Source: Chitinophagaceae bacterium (GTDB lineage Bacteria; Bacteroidota; Bacteroidia; Chitinophagales; Chitinophagaceae). Taken from it: a stretch of DNA of 37,707 nucleotides. The notes beneath the pieces are model-generated. The model was not told the origin of the DNA. It searched no databases and worked only from the letters and a program-made list of their open reading frames with translations. Both the position numbers and the translations under genes were made by a program. The stretch covers positions 1 to 37,707 of the forward strand of contig JAEUVS010000134.1 of the NCBI GenBank assembly GCA_016786745.1, given 5' to 3'. Below, piece by piece: positions 25,521-34,975 of the stretch; position 1 is the first letter of the stretch; each line of letters begins with the position of its first letter.

Positions 25521-28500
25521 ATGAAAAAAATCTATTTCTTAATGACCATGTCGCTACTGCTATCAGTGGCTGCCTGGTCGCAGGCCGTAAAAATTACCGG
25601 GCAGGTGAAGAATGTCCAGGGTGAGCCTGTTCCTTTCGCAACCGTTACGGTTAAAGGAACATCGGATGCGGTTTCTGCGGACCAGGCCGGCAACTTCAGC
25701 ATCTCAGCGGCAAGAGGTTCAACACTGGTGATTACAGCAGCCAGCTTCCAAACTCAGGAAGTTTCTGTTGGTAACCAAGACAACATTCCCATCGTGCTTG
25801 TGGGAGAATCAAATCTCCAGGAGGTGGTGGTAACCGCGCTCGGTATTCGCAGGACTGAAAAAGCCCTCGGATACTCAGTTAGCAAAGTAGACCCTGATAA
25901 CATCGTTCAAAAGTCGGAGCCCGACATGTTGAAAGGTCTGCAGGGTAAAGTAGCCGGTGTGGATATCAGAACGTCACAAGGTACTCCTGGTGCTGCAACC
26001 CGTATCCAGATCAGGGGTAATAACTCATTCTATGGCAATAGCCAGCCACTCATTGTAGTGGATGGTATACCATACAGCAACGACCAGCTTACAACAAGCA
26101 GTCAGACATCTGGAGGTACAGCTTACTCCAGTGGTATAGCTAACCTCGACCCGAATGATATCGCTACAATGAACGTATTGAAAGGTTCATCTGCGGCCGC
26201 TATTTATGGTTCAAGAGGTTCGAATGGTGTAGTTATCATTACCACTAAATCCGGTAGTGCATTAAAAGGTAAGAAGGGGCTGGAAGTGAACGCAAAAAGC
26301 TCTGTTTCGTTTGAATCAATTGCCAACCTTCCCGATTATCAGAACGAATACGGCGCCGGTTCTCAGCAGGGATACTCCAACTCAAACGGTTCCTGGGGAC
26401 CTGCATTCAGAGATCTTGACTCTATTCCAGCATGGAACCTGTATAAGGTTGCTTATCCTGATCTGTTCCCGAGCGATAACATTGCTTACCGCGCATATCC
26501 CGACAACGTAAAGGATCTTTTCAGAACCGGTATGGTCTATGAAAATTCAGTAGGGTTCCAGGGTGGAGATGCAAAAAGCTCTGTTTCTGCAACACTGTCT
26601 AACCTGTCGCATACAGGTTACGTTGAGGGATCAAGCTATAAGAGACAGAATATTGGTCTTGGTGCACAAACCAAGCTCGATATGGGTCTTACAGTAAGAG
26701 GTAATTTCAGCTATGCCCATTCAAATCAAACCGGAGGTTACTTCGGCGAAAACCAGGTAGACGGTGCCGCTTCTCTTTTTGCACGGTCACTGTTTCTTGC
26801 GCGTAACTGGGATCTGAATTTGCCATTTGAAGATGAAAACGGATTCAGCCTTACACCTAATGGTGGTAATCAGTTCGATAATCCGAGATGGTCAGCTAAA
26901 TACAATGTAGCCAACACTGCGGAAGAAAGGTTTGTAGCCGGTGTACATTTCGACTATAATATTAATAAATGGATCAGGTTAGATTATAACCTCGGTTCGA
27001 ACGTTTCCCGCGTAAACAGAAGAGAAGTTACGGAAGTAGGTTCAAGAGCCGCCCAGGGTCTTGGCCGCCTGATTCTTGATAACTATCGCAAACAGGAAAT
27101 CGAGTCTAACTTCCTGGTTACACTTACGCCCTCTATCAACGAAGATTTCTCTTTGAGAGCGATCGTGGGTCACAACTTCAACCAGAGAACAACTAACAAC
27201 GATACGGAAGAAGGAAATAAATTCATCGTAAGAGGAATTCATACACTGAAGAACACCGCGTTCCAGTCGTTCCCGTATGACTACTATGAAAAGAGAAGGA
27301 TTATCGGCGCTTTTGCCGACGTTACTGTTGGATTCAGAGATTATGCTTTCATAAACATGACTGCTCGTAACGACTGGTCATCTACGTTACCCGCAGAGAA
27401 TCGCAGCTACTTCTATCCATCAGTTTCCGGATCTTTCGTGTTCTCGGATGCATTAAACCTTCAGGGCAATGTGTTTGATTACGGAAAAATCAGGGCAGGT
27501 TGGGCAAAAGTAGGTAGGGATGCAGATCCGTACCAGTTGCAGAATATCTTCCTGGTTAACCCGAACTTCCTCGGAAATTCAACAGTTAGCCGCGATCAGA
27601 CTTTCAACAATCCTAATTTGAAACCTGAGTTCACACAGGAAATTGAAATCGGTACGCAATTAAGTTTCCTGAAAAGATTAGTTGAACTCGACTTCACTGT
27701 TTACAAAAGAAACTCAACAAACCAGATCGCAGCGATCCAGGTTCCGGCTTCTTCAGGTTACAACTACAAGGTGCTGAATTTCGGTGAGATCGAAAACAAG
27801 GGTATTGAAATCGACCTTGCTGTGAGACCGGTGAGAACAAAATCGTTCAACTGGGAAATCCGCGGCATATTTACCAAGAATACCAATACCGTTGTTTCTC
27901 TTACAGAAGGTGTTGACAGAATTCCGCTGGCAAACATCCTCGATGACATCTCTCCATACCTTGAGCCGGGCAAACCTTTTGGTTACCTGAGAGGTCTTAC
28001 CACGCTCAGGGCTCCTGATGGTCAACTGCTCATCAGCCCTGAAACAGGCGGTATGATCATTTCCGACGAAGAATCAGAAATCGGTAATCCGAATCCTGAT
28101 TATAAAATGGGTGTAACAAACACGTTTACTTATAAAGGATTTATTCTTAGCGCCCTGTTCGATATGACAAAAGGCGGCGACATTTACTCTGTAACTGTTC
28201 AGAGCCTTCTCGGTAGAGGTGTTACAAAAGATACAAGAGACAGGGAAGGCGCTTACATTATCTCAGGCGTTTACGGTGATGCTACAACAGGCGAACCGAT
28301 TCTCGTGGGCGGTAAAACAGTTCCGAATACAACCCGTCTCACAGCTAACGATCTATGGTTCTCTCCAAACACTACAGTCGGTAACACATTTGCGATCAAC
28401 ACCGCTGCAGAGTGGACGGTCTATGATGCAACTGTTTATCGTTTGAGGGAAGTGACACTGGGTTATGAATTTCCAAAATCATTATTCAGCAAATTGCCAA

Positions 28501-28682
28501 TAGGTAGTGTTACGTTAAGTTTTACAGGACGCAACTTGTGGTTCCTGGCGCCAAACATGCCGAAGTATACCAACTTCGATCCTGAAGTGAACAGCTTCGG
28601 ATCTACTTCAACCCAGGGTATCGAGCTCTCTGCGGCTCCAACCACCAAGAGGTATGGTATCAATTTAGCCGTAACATTCTAA
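25521..28682 (+). CDS. SusC/RagA-family TonB-linked outer-membrane transporter
   Basis: 1,053-residue TonB-dependent transporter. Signal peptide to about residue 20 (VAAWS), an N-terminal carboxypeptidase-regulatory-like domain (about 23-97; KITGQVKN, GEPVPFATVTVKG), a TonB box-like LQEVVVTALG (99-108), the plug (about 112-245) with the SusC signature VLKGSSAAAIYGSRGSNGV (219-237), then the 22-strand barrel ending in the terminal aromatic ITF-type strand (LAVTF). It imports nutrients bound by the SusD partner 22 nt downstream. No glycoside hydrolase, peptidase, sigma/anti-sigma pair or SusR-like regulator is nearby, so the substrate is unknown. The long structured leader is the only visible regulatory element. 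Confidence 0.95.
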   Translation: MKKIYFLMTMSLLLSVAAWSQAVKITGQVKNVQGEPVPFATVTVKGTSDAVSADQAGNFSISAARGSTLVITAASFQTQEVSVGNQDNIPIVLVGESNLQEVVVTALGIRRTEKALGYSVSKVDPDNIVQKSEPDMLKGLQGKVAGVDIRTSQGTPGAATRIQIRGNNSFYGNSQPLIVVDGIPYSNDQLTTSSQTSGGTAYSSGIANLDPNDIATMNVLKGSSAAAIYGSRGSNGVVIITTKSGSALKGKKGLEVNAKSSVSFESIANLPDYQNEYGAGSQQGYSNSNGSWGPAFRDLDSIPAWNLYKVAYPDLFPSDNIAYRAYPDNVKDLFRTGMVYENSVGFQGGDAKSSVSATLSNLSHTGYVEGSSYKRQNIGLGAQTKLDMGLTVRGNFSYAHSNQTGGYFGENQVDGAASLFARSLFLARNWDLNLPFEDENGFSLTPNGGNQFDNPRWSAKYNVANTAEERFVAGVHFDYNINKWIRLDYNLGSNVSRVNRREVTEVGSRAAQGLGRLILDNYRKQEIESNFLVTLTPSINEDFSLRAIVGHNFNQRTTNNDTEEGNKFIVRGIHTLKNTAFQSFPYDYYEKRRIIGAFADVTVGFRDYAFINMTARNDWSSTLPAENRSYFYPSVSGSFVFSDALNLQGNVFDYGKIRAGWAKVGRDADPYQLQNIFLVNPNFLGNSTVSRDQTFNNPNLKPEFTQEIEIGTQLSFLKRLVELDFTVYKRNSTNQIAAIQVPASSGYNYKVLNFGEIENKGIEIDLAVRPVRTKSFNWEIRGIFTKNTNTVVSLTEGVDRIPLANILDDISPYLEPGKPFGYLRGLTTLRAPDGQLLISPETGGMIISDEESEIGNPNPDYKMGVTNTFTYKGFILSALFDMTKGGDIYSVTVQSLLGRGVTKDTRDREGAYIISGVYGDATTGEPILVGGKTVPNTTRLTANDLWFSPNTTVGNTFAINTAAEWTVYDATVYRLREVTLGYEFPKSLFSKLPIGSVTLSFTGRNLWFLAPNMPKYTNFDPEVNSFGSTSTQGIELSAAPTTKRYGINLAVTF

Positions 28683-28704
28683 GAACAAATCAATTTTAAA
28701 AAAT

Positions 28705-30546
28705 ATGATTAGTAGACTAAAATATATAATACCTCTTGCGGTGATTGTTATTGCAACATCCTGCAAAAAGGATTTTCTTAACATCAACAACGATCCGAAC
28801 AATCCAACGGATGCGCCTGTTGACCTGCTGCTTACAACAGCGGAAAGAACGCTGGGTGATGCCCTGGCGATGGGAGGTGGTGACAATGGAGGCCTCTCTC
28901 AGCTTCTCGAGGTATACGTGCACCGTATCACCACACGTGAAGAGGCTGACCAGTATGGAGTAAAAGGAAATGAATTCTTTACATCACTGGCCTGGCCAAA
29001 ATTCTATTCAACAAGTCCTCCCCCGGGAGAGAGTGAGCCTTTGCATGGTATTCTTCAGAACCTTGAAGAGATCACCAGGAAAGCAACTGCCGACGGTAAC
29101 CTGTATTACAGGGGTATCGCGAGAGCGCTGAAAGCTTACACTTACAGCCAGCTCGTAGATGTGTTCGGCGACGTTCCTTTCTCTGAAGCAAATAAGCTCG
29201 ACGACCCGGAAAATCCGATCACGTATCCAAAGTTTGATGACGATGCGGAGATTTATCCAAAGTTGATCGATACACTCAATGCAGCTCTTGACGATCTGCA
29301 GGCTGCCGACGGAGGTGCCTTCCAGCCAGCCGGAGACGATGTAATTTATGGTGGGAATATCGACAACTGGATCGCAGCCATCAATACCATTAAGCTGAAA
29401 CTTTTTCTGCAACAGCGCAAGGTATCTGATGTGTCAGCACAGGTAAATGCTTTACTTGCCGATCCGGGATCGCTGATTTCCTCGACATCGCAAAGCTTCC
29501 TGATGCGTTACGGAACGTTGGGCGCTACTGACGATCGTAACCCTGCCTTCCAGGAATATTTCTCTACACAAAGAAGTAATCACATCAGCCCGTGGTTCTA
29601 CGAAATAATGAAAGGAAGAAATTCAGGTATCAATTTCAACAATCCTGATCCCAGGATTCCTTACTACTGGTATAATCAGCTTCGTAGAGATACTTCTTCC
29701 GGAACTGAAACATATTTTGAAGCACCTGAGAACCAGACTGAATACAGGGACGACAATTTTGCTACGATTTATTTCGGTTCAGTTGGGCCTGATCGAGACA
29801 GGAATAACCAGAACACATTGTCAACACTCGGCATCTACCCGGCCGGCGGTCGCTATGATAATGGCGGCGGCGGTGCGCTTGGTTCTTACGAAGAGGTAAT
29901 GCACGACTGGCTCGAAAACCCGATTCCCGAAAATCGCCCCGCTGATGGTGACGGTGTTGATGGTCCATACGGAACAGGCGCGGCGCCTTACAGGTTCATT
30001 ACTTATGCGGACAGATTATATATGGAAGCTGAATTGATCCAGGCAGGTATTGCTACAGGTAATGCGAGGGAAGTTCTTGAGGCCGCAATACGCGAATCGT
30101 TTGCAACGGTCGACTTTGTGGTTGGTCTTGTTGGTCCTAACCAACCAGTTCCTTCACTTACCGACGATCTTTCTGCCGAAGTGGATACTTACATCAACAA
30201 GGTTCTTGCAGAATACGATGCAGGTTCAGATGCCAAAAAAATGCAGGTGATTATGACGCAGAAATGGATACAGGGCTTTGGTAACGGTGTTGAGGCCTAC
30301 AACGACTACAGGAGAACCGGGTACCCGGTGGCCTGGGATCCGTCGAACAACTCTATGGCTCCTGGTGGATTCGCTCAGCCTCCTTCTGGCGGAGACCCGC
30401 TTCAGGCAAGCCAGAAACCTGTTCCAGTATTATTGGCTACAGGTTACGCATATACATTACCGTGGGTGCAGGATGAGCTGAACACAAATCCAAATGCACC
30501 GGACCAAAAGGATCCATTAACGTACAAGCCTTTCTGGATGCCTTAA
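28705..30546 (+). CDS. SusD/RagB-family outer-membrane lipoprotein
   Basis: 613-residue surface lipoprotein that lids the SusC channel and captures substrate. The signal peptide ends in a lipobox with Cys20 (IATSC), followed by KKDFLNINNDPNNPT, typical of the SusD-like 2 group. The rest is helix-rich as expected of the TPR-like SusD fold, including conserved segments such as ARALKAYTYSQLVDVFGDVPF near 140 and FITYADRLYMEAELI near 430. A glycine-rich loop (RYDNGGGGALGSYEE, about 390) is unusual in composition but in frame. It lies 22 nt after susC and 19 nt before the third lipoprotein gene. Confidence 0.94.
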   Translation: MISRLKYIIPLAVIVIATSCKKDFLNINNDPNNPTDAPVDLLLTTAERTLGDALAMGGGDNGGLSQLLEVYVHRITTREEADQYGVKGNEFFTSLAWPKFYSTSPPPGESEPLHGILQNLEEITRKATADGNLYYRGIARALKAYTYSQLVDVFGDVPFSEANKLDDPENPITYPKFDDDAEIYPKLIDTLNAALDDLQAADGGAFQPAGDDVIYGGNIDNWIAAINTIKLKLFLQQRKVSDVSAQVNALLADPGSLISSTSQSFLMRYGTLGATDDRNPAFQEYFSTQRSNHISPWFYEIMKGRNSGINFNNPDPRIPYYWYNQLRRDTSSGTETYFEAPENQTEYRDDNFATIYFGSVGPDRDRNNQNTLSTLGIYPAGGRYDNGGGGALGSYEEVMHDWLENPIPENRPADGDGVDGPYGTGAAPYRFITYADRLYMEAELIQAGIATGNAREVLEAAIRESFATVDFVVGLVGPNQPVPSLTDDLSAEVDTYINKVLAEYDAGSDAKKMQVIMTQKWIQGFGNGVEAYNDYRRTGYPVAWDPSNNSMAPGGFAQPPSGGDPLQASQKPVPVLLATGYAYTLPWVQDELNTNPNAPDQKDPLTYKPFWMP

Positions 30547-30565
30547 ACACCAAAAAACTTTTATA

Positions 30566-31429
30566 ATGAAACTATCAATATTATATTCTTTCTTATTCGC
30601 CGCCGTTCTCGTCTCGGGCTGCCGGAAGGAGGACAATCCTAAAGTGCCCGACCTCACCAAAGTTCCTATCCCGTTGCTCACACTCGATGCAACATCGGAT
30701 ACTAAAATATCCGGTCAGGAACCTGAGGCATTTCATGCGAAGTTCACCGTGGATATTTATTTCCAAAACGGCGAGCTTCCCAAACAGCTCGATCTCGTTG
30801 TTGTTAAAAACGACGACGCGGCAAACGCTAAAACTGTTCTTGCAAACATTACATCATGGCCCGTTGATTTTGAAATTACCGGCCAGGAACTAATAGACCT
30901 TTTCGGAGAACCCATCGCACTTGGTGACGCGTTTGAATTTTCAACAGACGTAACCACACAAGGAGGATTAAAGGTTGCGGCTTTCCCTCTTGCAGGAGGA
31001 ACTCCGTTTGCACCCGGTATCTACAACATGCCAGGAAGCTCACCACTCCTCAGGTTCGCTGCTCCCTGTCCTTTCGATGTGGAAGCATACAAGACTGACT
31101 TTTTCGTAGTGAGAGACGACTGGCAGGATTACAACTTCGATGTGGAAAACGAAGACATCACCGTAACATACATTGATGACACTCATCTTTCATTCAAGTA
31201 TAAAGCAGAAGATGCTCAGCCTATCATCATGGAGATTGATCCGGAGACAAATGCAATTACGATTGCACATCAATACTATGGTAAATATGGAGGAGACGAC
31301 TACTTCATCGAAAGTATTCCCGGCGACCTCTCTGCTGTTGATCCGTGTACAACAACAATCAGTGTAAACCTCCACCACTCAACGGCGGCAGGTACATTTG
31401 ATGGAGTGATTGTAATGCAGAAGAAATAG
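30566..31429 (+). CDS. Hypothetical lipoprotein of the SusCD operon
   Basis: 287 residues with a type II signal peptide (lipobox VSGC, Cys19) followed by RKEDNPKVPDLTKVPIP. The mature part looks all-beta: an N-terminal strand-rich domain (about 40-150; FTVDIYFQNGELPKQLDLVV) and a C-terminal one (about 160-287; DWQDYNFDVENEDITVTYID). I do not recognise a named family. Its place as third gene behind susC and susD, before a strong terminator, suggests a surface accessory binding protein like SusE/SusF in function, though no similarity to those was seen. Confidence 0.75.
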   Translation: MKLSILYSFLFAAVLVSGCRKEDNPKVPDLTKVPIPLLTLDATSDTKISGQEPEAFHAKFTVDIYFQNGELPKQLDLVVVKNDDAANAKTVLANITSWPVDFEITGQELIDLFGEPIALGDAFEFSTDVTTQGGLKVAAFPLAGGTPFAPGIYNMPGSSPLLRFAAPCPFDVEAYKTDFFVVRDDWQDYNFDVENEDITVTYIDDTHLSFKYKAEDAQPIIMEIDPETNAITIAHQYYGKYGGDDYFIESIPGDLSAVDPCTTTISVNLHHSTAAGTFDGVIVMQKK

Positions 31430-31448
31430 GGGTAATATTTCTATACAG

Positions 31449-31485
31449 GAAACCATCCAGCCTTTGCGGGATGGTTTCTTTTTTT
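31449..31485 (+). terminator. Intrinsic terminator of the susC-susD-lipoprotein operon
   Basis: A perfect 10-bp stem GAAACCATCC (31449-31458) / GGATGGTTTC (31469-31478) with a 10-nt loop, followed by seven T (31479-31485). It starts 19 nt after the lipoprotein stop. On the other strand no U-run follows the hairpin, so it serves the plus strand only. Confidence 0.93.
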
Positions 31486-31495
31486 AGCAGGATGT

Positions 31496-33559
31496 TTAAA
31501 ATTCGAGAAGTGATTTTATTGCCATGGAAACTTTCTGCTCATCGGGCAGAACGGCTTTTTCGAGAGTAATGTTCATTGGTATAGCGGGAACATTCAGGGA
31601 ACCTAACACTTCAACCGGCGCTTCAAGCCACTTAAAACATTCCTTCGAAATTCTTCCTGCAAGTGCTTCGGCAAATGAATTGTTTTGTTGCTCCTCGGTA
31701 AGCACAAGACATTTACCGTGATTTTTCACAGCCTCGAAAACCATTTGTTCGTCGAGAGGAAAAAGTGTGCGAAGGTCAATGATCTCCACCTGTCCGGGAA
31801 AATTTTTTGACGCTGCTTTCGCCCAGTGTACACCCATACCATACGTAATCACCACGCACGTTTTTGTTTTGCCCTTCAACGACTGATTAACACTTAAAAC
31901 AATGTTCGCTTTACCAAGGGGAATTATATAATCGCGTGAAGGCTCTTTTGTTTTCGCATCATCTGTGCCGGGAACTTTGCTCCAGTAAAGCCCTTTGTGT
32001 TCAAGCATCACAACGGGATTAGGATCGTAAAAGGCAGCTTTCATCAAACCTTTCATGTCCGCCGCATTCGACGGATAAACCACTTTAATACCTTTTATGC
32101 TGAGCAATGTTGTTTCGATACTTCCGCTATGATAAGGTCCGCCACCGCCATAGGCGCCAATGGGAACACGTATTAAAGTTTGCACGGGAAATTTTCCGCA
32201 CGTGAGGTAACATGATTTTGAAATTTCAGTAACGAGTTGATTAAGTCCCGGGTAAATATAATCTGCAAACTGAACTTCAACTATTGGTTTTACCCCGGTT
32301 GCAGATAATCCATTTGTTGACCCGATAATATACGCTTCCTGTATTGCCGTGTTAAAAACGCGATGCTCACCGAATGTGTCTGCAAGCGTAGCAGCTTCAC
32401 GAAACACGCCGCCAAGACTCTTACCTACATCCTGCCCGAACAGGATTACCTCTTCGTGATCTTCCATTATTTCGCGGATCGCATAAAGAGCGGCGTCTAC
32501 CATTAATATTTTTGGTGAAGAAGCAGGAGCGCGCTCACCCGATTCTTTGGTAATGGGCGTGGGAACGAAAACGTGATCCAGTACAGATGAAGTATCCGGT
32601 TCTTCTGCTGCAACAGCTTTTTCAAATTGCTTGCGAATGTATTCTGTTTCTTCGTTTTCCACCTGTTCCAGTTCCTGCTCTGCAATACCAATGGCAGCAA
32701 GGTTTTTTCTCAGTAATATCAACGGATCGCCTTCAGCATCTTTCATGAACTCTTCATCCGACCGGTAAAATTCGCGGCGAACGCCACTTGTATGATGACC
32801 AAGCAAAGGCACTACCGCCTGGATAACTCCGGGTGTGCGGTGCGTGCGTACAAATTTTACTGCTTCGCCAACCGTTTTATAACTATCAGAAAAATTGTTC
32901 CCGGTTATACGTAACCGTGAGATGCCGGGCATCCCTTCAGCAAATCCATACACATCAGTTACCCGCGCCTCCTCCGATGTAACGCTGATGCCGCGATTGT
33001 TATCCTGCACGAGAAAAATAACGGGCAATTTTTTTAATGCAGCGAATTGAAAAGCTTCACTTACCTCACCTTCGGTAACGCTTGCATCGCCGAGCGAACA
33101 AACAACAACAGGGGGTTCTCCATTCTGCCCTTTTTTTAATAGTGAAGATTGAATACGTTCGAGATACTGGACGCCTTGCGCAATTCCTGTGGTTGGAATA
33201 GCCTGCATGCCTGTCGCGCTGCTTTGATGTATGATCGTTGGTTTGTCGCCTCCCCTGTAACTCGGATGTGAATAGTATTCGCGTCCGCCTGAAAAAATAT
33301 CATTTTTTTTCGCAAGCAGTTGAAGCATGAGTTCGTAAGGAGTGAAGCCCATGCCGAGCAGCAAACTTTCATCGCGGTAGTAGGGACTTACAAAATCGCA
33401 TGGCAGCAGGTGAAAAGCCATTGCGAGCTGAATGGCTTCATGACCGCGGGAAGTGGAATGAACGTATTTGCAAATGGATCTGTTAGCATCATAGATAGCA
33501 GCCATTGCACCAGCCTGGCACATCAGGCGATATGCTTTGAGTAGTATTGTGGTTTCCAA
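31496..33559 (-). CDS. Fused E1 alpha/beta 2-oxoacid dehydrogenase (branched-chain/pyruvate type)
   Basis: 687-residue thiamine-diphosphate enzyme in which the E1 alpha (about 1-320) and beta (about 345-687) chains are joined. The alpha part has the TPP motif starting GDASVTEGE (157-165) and ending QDNN (185-188). The beta part has ILFGQDVGKSLGGVFREA (about 372-390), FNTAIQEAYIIG and the C-terminal transketolase domain ending in LPDEQKVSMAIKSLLE. Such fused E1 proteins are common in Bacteroidota and feed E2/E3 of the branched-chain 2-oxoacid or pyruvate dehydrogenase complex; the exact substrate is not readable, with 2-oxoisovalerate favoured. E2 and E3 genes are absent here. It begins 6 nt after the FAH-family gene. 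Confidence 0.9.
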   Translation of the reverse strand: METTILLKAYRLMCQAGAMAAIYDANRSICKYVHSTSRGHEAIQLAMAFHLLPCDFVSPYYRDESLLLGMGFTPYELMLQLLAKKNDIFSGGREYYSHPSYRGGDKPTIIHQSSATGMQAIPTTGIAQGVQYLERIQSSLLKKGQNGEPPVVVCSLGDASVTEGEVSEAFQFAALKKLPVIFLVQDNNRGISVTSEEARVTDVYGFAEGMPGISRLRITGNNFSDSYKTVGEAVKFVRTHRTPGVIQAVVPLLGHHTSGVRREFYRSDEEFMKDAEGDPLILLRKNLAAIGIAEQELEQVENEETEYIRKQFEKAVAAEEPDTSSVLDHVFVPTPITKESGERAPASSPKILMVDAALYAIREIMEDHEEVILFGQDVGKSLGGVFREAATLADTFGEHRVFNTAIQEAYIIGSTNGLSATGVKPIVEVQFADYIYPGLNQLVTEISKSCYLTCGKFPVQTLIRVPIGAYGGGGPYHSGSIETTLLSIKGIKVVYPSNAADMKGLMKAAFYDPNPVVMLEHKGLYWSKVPGTDDAKTKEPSRDYIIPLGKANIVLSVNQSLKGKTKTCVVITYGMGVHWAKAASKNFPGQVEIIDLRTLFPLDEQMVFEAVKNHGKCLVLTEEQQNNSFAEALAGRISKECFKWLEAPVEVLGSLNVPAIPMNITLEKAVLPDEQKVSMAIKSLLEF

Positions 33560-33565
33560 AAAAGA

Positions 33566-34177
33566 CTACTTTATTTCGAGGCTGCCCAGGCTTTCATCCT
33601 CGATGAAAATTTCCAACTCATCGCCAACCACGCATTCTCCTACTCCTGCAGGAGTACCTGTAAAGATCAGGTCGCCGATGTTCACTGAAAAGTAATTGGA
33701 AATGTAAGCAACTATTTTGTCGAAGCTGTTGATCATCAGGCCGGAATTGCCTTGCTGAACAAGCTCTTTGTTTTTGTAGAGGCAGAAATTGATGTCTTTC
33801 TTGTTCTTGATATTCTGAAGAGGAATCCATTTGCCGATTACTGCCGAATTATCCCATGCCTTGGCTTTCTCCCACGGTAAACCTTTTTCTTTGAGATCGT
33901 TCTGAATATCTCTCGCGGTAAAATCTATTCCCGCCGTAACAGCATCGTAATATTTGGTGGCGAAACGTTCCTGGATGTATTTCCCATTTTTGGAAATGCG
34001 AAGTACGAGTTCGCATTCGTAATGAAGTTCGTTGGTGAATTCGGGGTAATAGAAAGGGGTGTGAGCCTGGAGTAAGGCGCTTTTGGGTTTCATAAATATG
34101 ACCGGTTCATCTGGAACGGCATTACCTAACTCTTTCGCATGGTCAACATAGTTCCGGCCAACACAGAATATTTTCAT
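33566..34177 (-). CDS. Fumarylacetoacetate hydrolase-family protein
   Basis: 203 residues from ATG 34177; a TTG two codons upstream is possible but less likely. It is the single-domain FAH type (acylpyruvate hydrolase / oxaloacetate decarboxylase group): KIFCVGRNYVDHAKEL at the start, the metal-binding acidic residues in HYECELVLRI, the AGIDFTARDIQ segment and the C-terminal GDLIFTGTPAGVG. It would cleave or decarboxylate a small 2-oxo acid in the cytoplasm with a divalent metal. It precedes the E1 gene by 6 nt. The gap to pth (about 145 nt) shows only AT-rich sequence with no clear promoter box. Confidence 0.9.
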   Translation of the reverse strand: MKIFCVGRNYVDHAKELGNAVPDEPVIFMKPKSALLQAHTPFYYPEFTNELHYECELVLRISKNGKYIQERFATKYYDAVTAGIDFTARDIQNDLKEKGLPWEKAKAWDNSAVIGKWIPLQNIKNKKDINFCLYKNKELVQQGNSGLMINSFDKIVAYISNYFSVNIGDLIFTGTPAGVGECVVGDELEIFIEDESLGSLEIK

Positions 34178-34322
34178 ATCCAATCTGGGTTTTCTTGGTT
34201 AATAGCGTTAAGGTTTTCATTAGCCTGGAAAGGCGAGGGTTGGAGGTATAGGACTACTGAATATCAAAATATTATCCTTGTTTTCGGTAATTACTGCGAA
34301 AATAAAGATTCAATTTAATACT

Positions 34323-34901
34323 TCATACTACAAATTCTATTTTATTGACTTCTGTCATGGTGCGATCGATACCTGTAAATATAAAGCTTTCAATTACTTC
34401 GACACTTTTCATGGTTTTGTATTGCACGAGCGGAAGCTCTTCCTGTGTCCACCTGCTGAGTACATATTCTACCTGCATTCCTTTCGGATAATTGTTGCCA
34501 ACACCGAATCTCAAACGAGGGTAATCTGTGGTGACCAACGCCTCTTCGATACTTCGTAAACCATTGTGACCAGCGCTGCTGCCAGACGGCCGCAGCCTTA
34601 ATTTGTTCAGGGGGAGGGCAATTTCATCTACAATTACGAGAATGTTGCCGAGGTCGATTTTTTTGTTGTCCATCCAGTATTTTACCGCACGACCGCTCAG
34701 GTTCATATAGGTGGTAGGCTTGATCACCACTATTTCACGCCCTTTAAGCTGCACCACAGCCATATCAGCAAGCCTTTCATTTTTGAACCTGCCACCATGC
34801 TTCGCGGCGAAAGCATCAGCAACATCAAAGCCAATGTTATGCCGGGTATGGGCATATTCCGGGCCAATATTGCCCAAACCTGCAATCAAATAGCGCGACA
34901 T
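34323..34901 (-). CDS. pth: Peptidyl-tRNA hydrolase
   Basis: Releases peptides from prematurely dropped peptidyl-tRNA, recycling tRNA in the cytoplasm. 192 residues, normal length. The active-site residues are Asn11 (GLGNIGPEY), His21 (HTRHNIGFD), Asn68 (TTYMNLSG) and Asp93 (IVDEIALP). The loop GSSAGHNGLRSI is intact. The residue before Asp93 is Val, where Escherichia coli has His. A promoter candidate lies 3 nt before the ATG. It follows rplY by 74 nt, and the rplY-pth pairing is widespread in bacteria. Confidence 0.97.
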   Translation of the reverse strand: MSRYLIAGLGNIGPEYAHTRHNIGFDVADAFAAKHGGRFKNERLADMAVVQLKGREIVVIKPTTYMNLSGRAVKYWMDNKKIDLGNILVIVDEIALPLNKLRLRPSGSSAGHNGLRSIEEALVTTDYPRLRFGVGNNYPKGMQVEYVLSRWTQEELPLVQYKTMKSVEVIESFIFTGIDRTMTEVNKIEFVV

Positions 34902-34904
34902 GAT

Positions 34905-34935
34905 TAAATATATGAAAAATGAGATCGGCCTTAAA
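34905..34935 (-). promoter_or_regulatory. Possible pth promoter, near-leaderless geometry
   Basis: On the minus strand TTTA (34932-34935), 19 nt, then TATATTTA (34905-34912); each element is one base off consensus. The box ends 3 nt before the pth ATG. It directly follows the rplY-pth hairpin. Confidence 0.4.
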
Positions 34936-34938
34936 CAA

Positions 34939-34962
34939 CGATCCCGCCTTTTGGCGGGACCG
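34939..34962 (-). terminator. rplY-pth intergenic hairpin, possible terminator
   Basis: On the minus strand CGGTCCCGCC, loop AAAA, GGCGGGATCG: a 10-bp stem with one G-U pair. It is followed by TTGTTT rather than a clean U-run, so termination after rplY may be partial. It starts 14 nt after the rplY stop. Confidence 0.5.
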
Positions 34963-34975
34963 GTTTGAAGAAAAA

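Noticed and set aside
31449..31485. Bidirectional use of the terminator for the E1 dehydrogenase gene
   Set aside because: On the minus strand no T-run follows the hairpin, only CTGTATAG, so it should work for the plus strand only.
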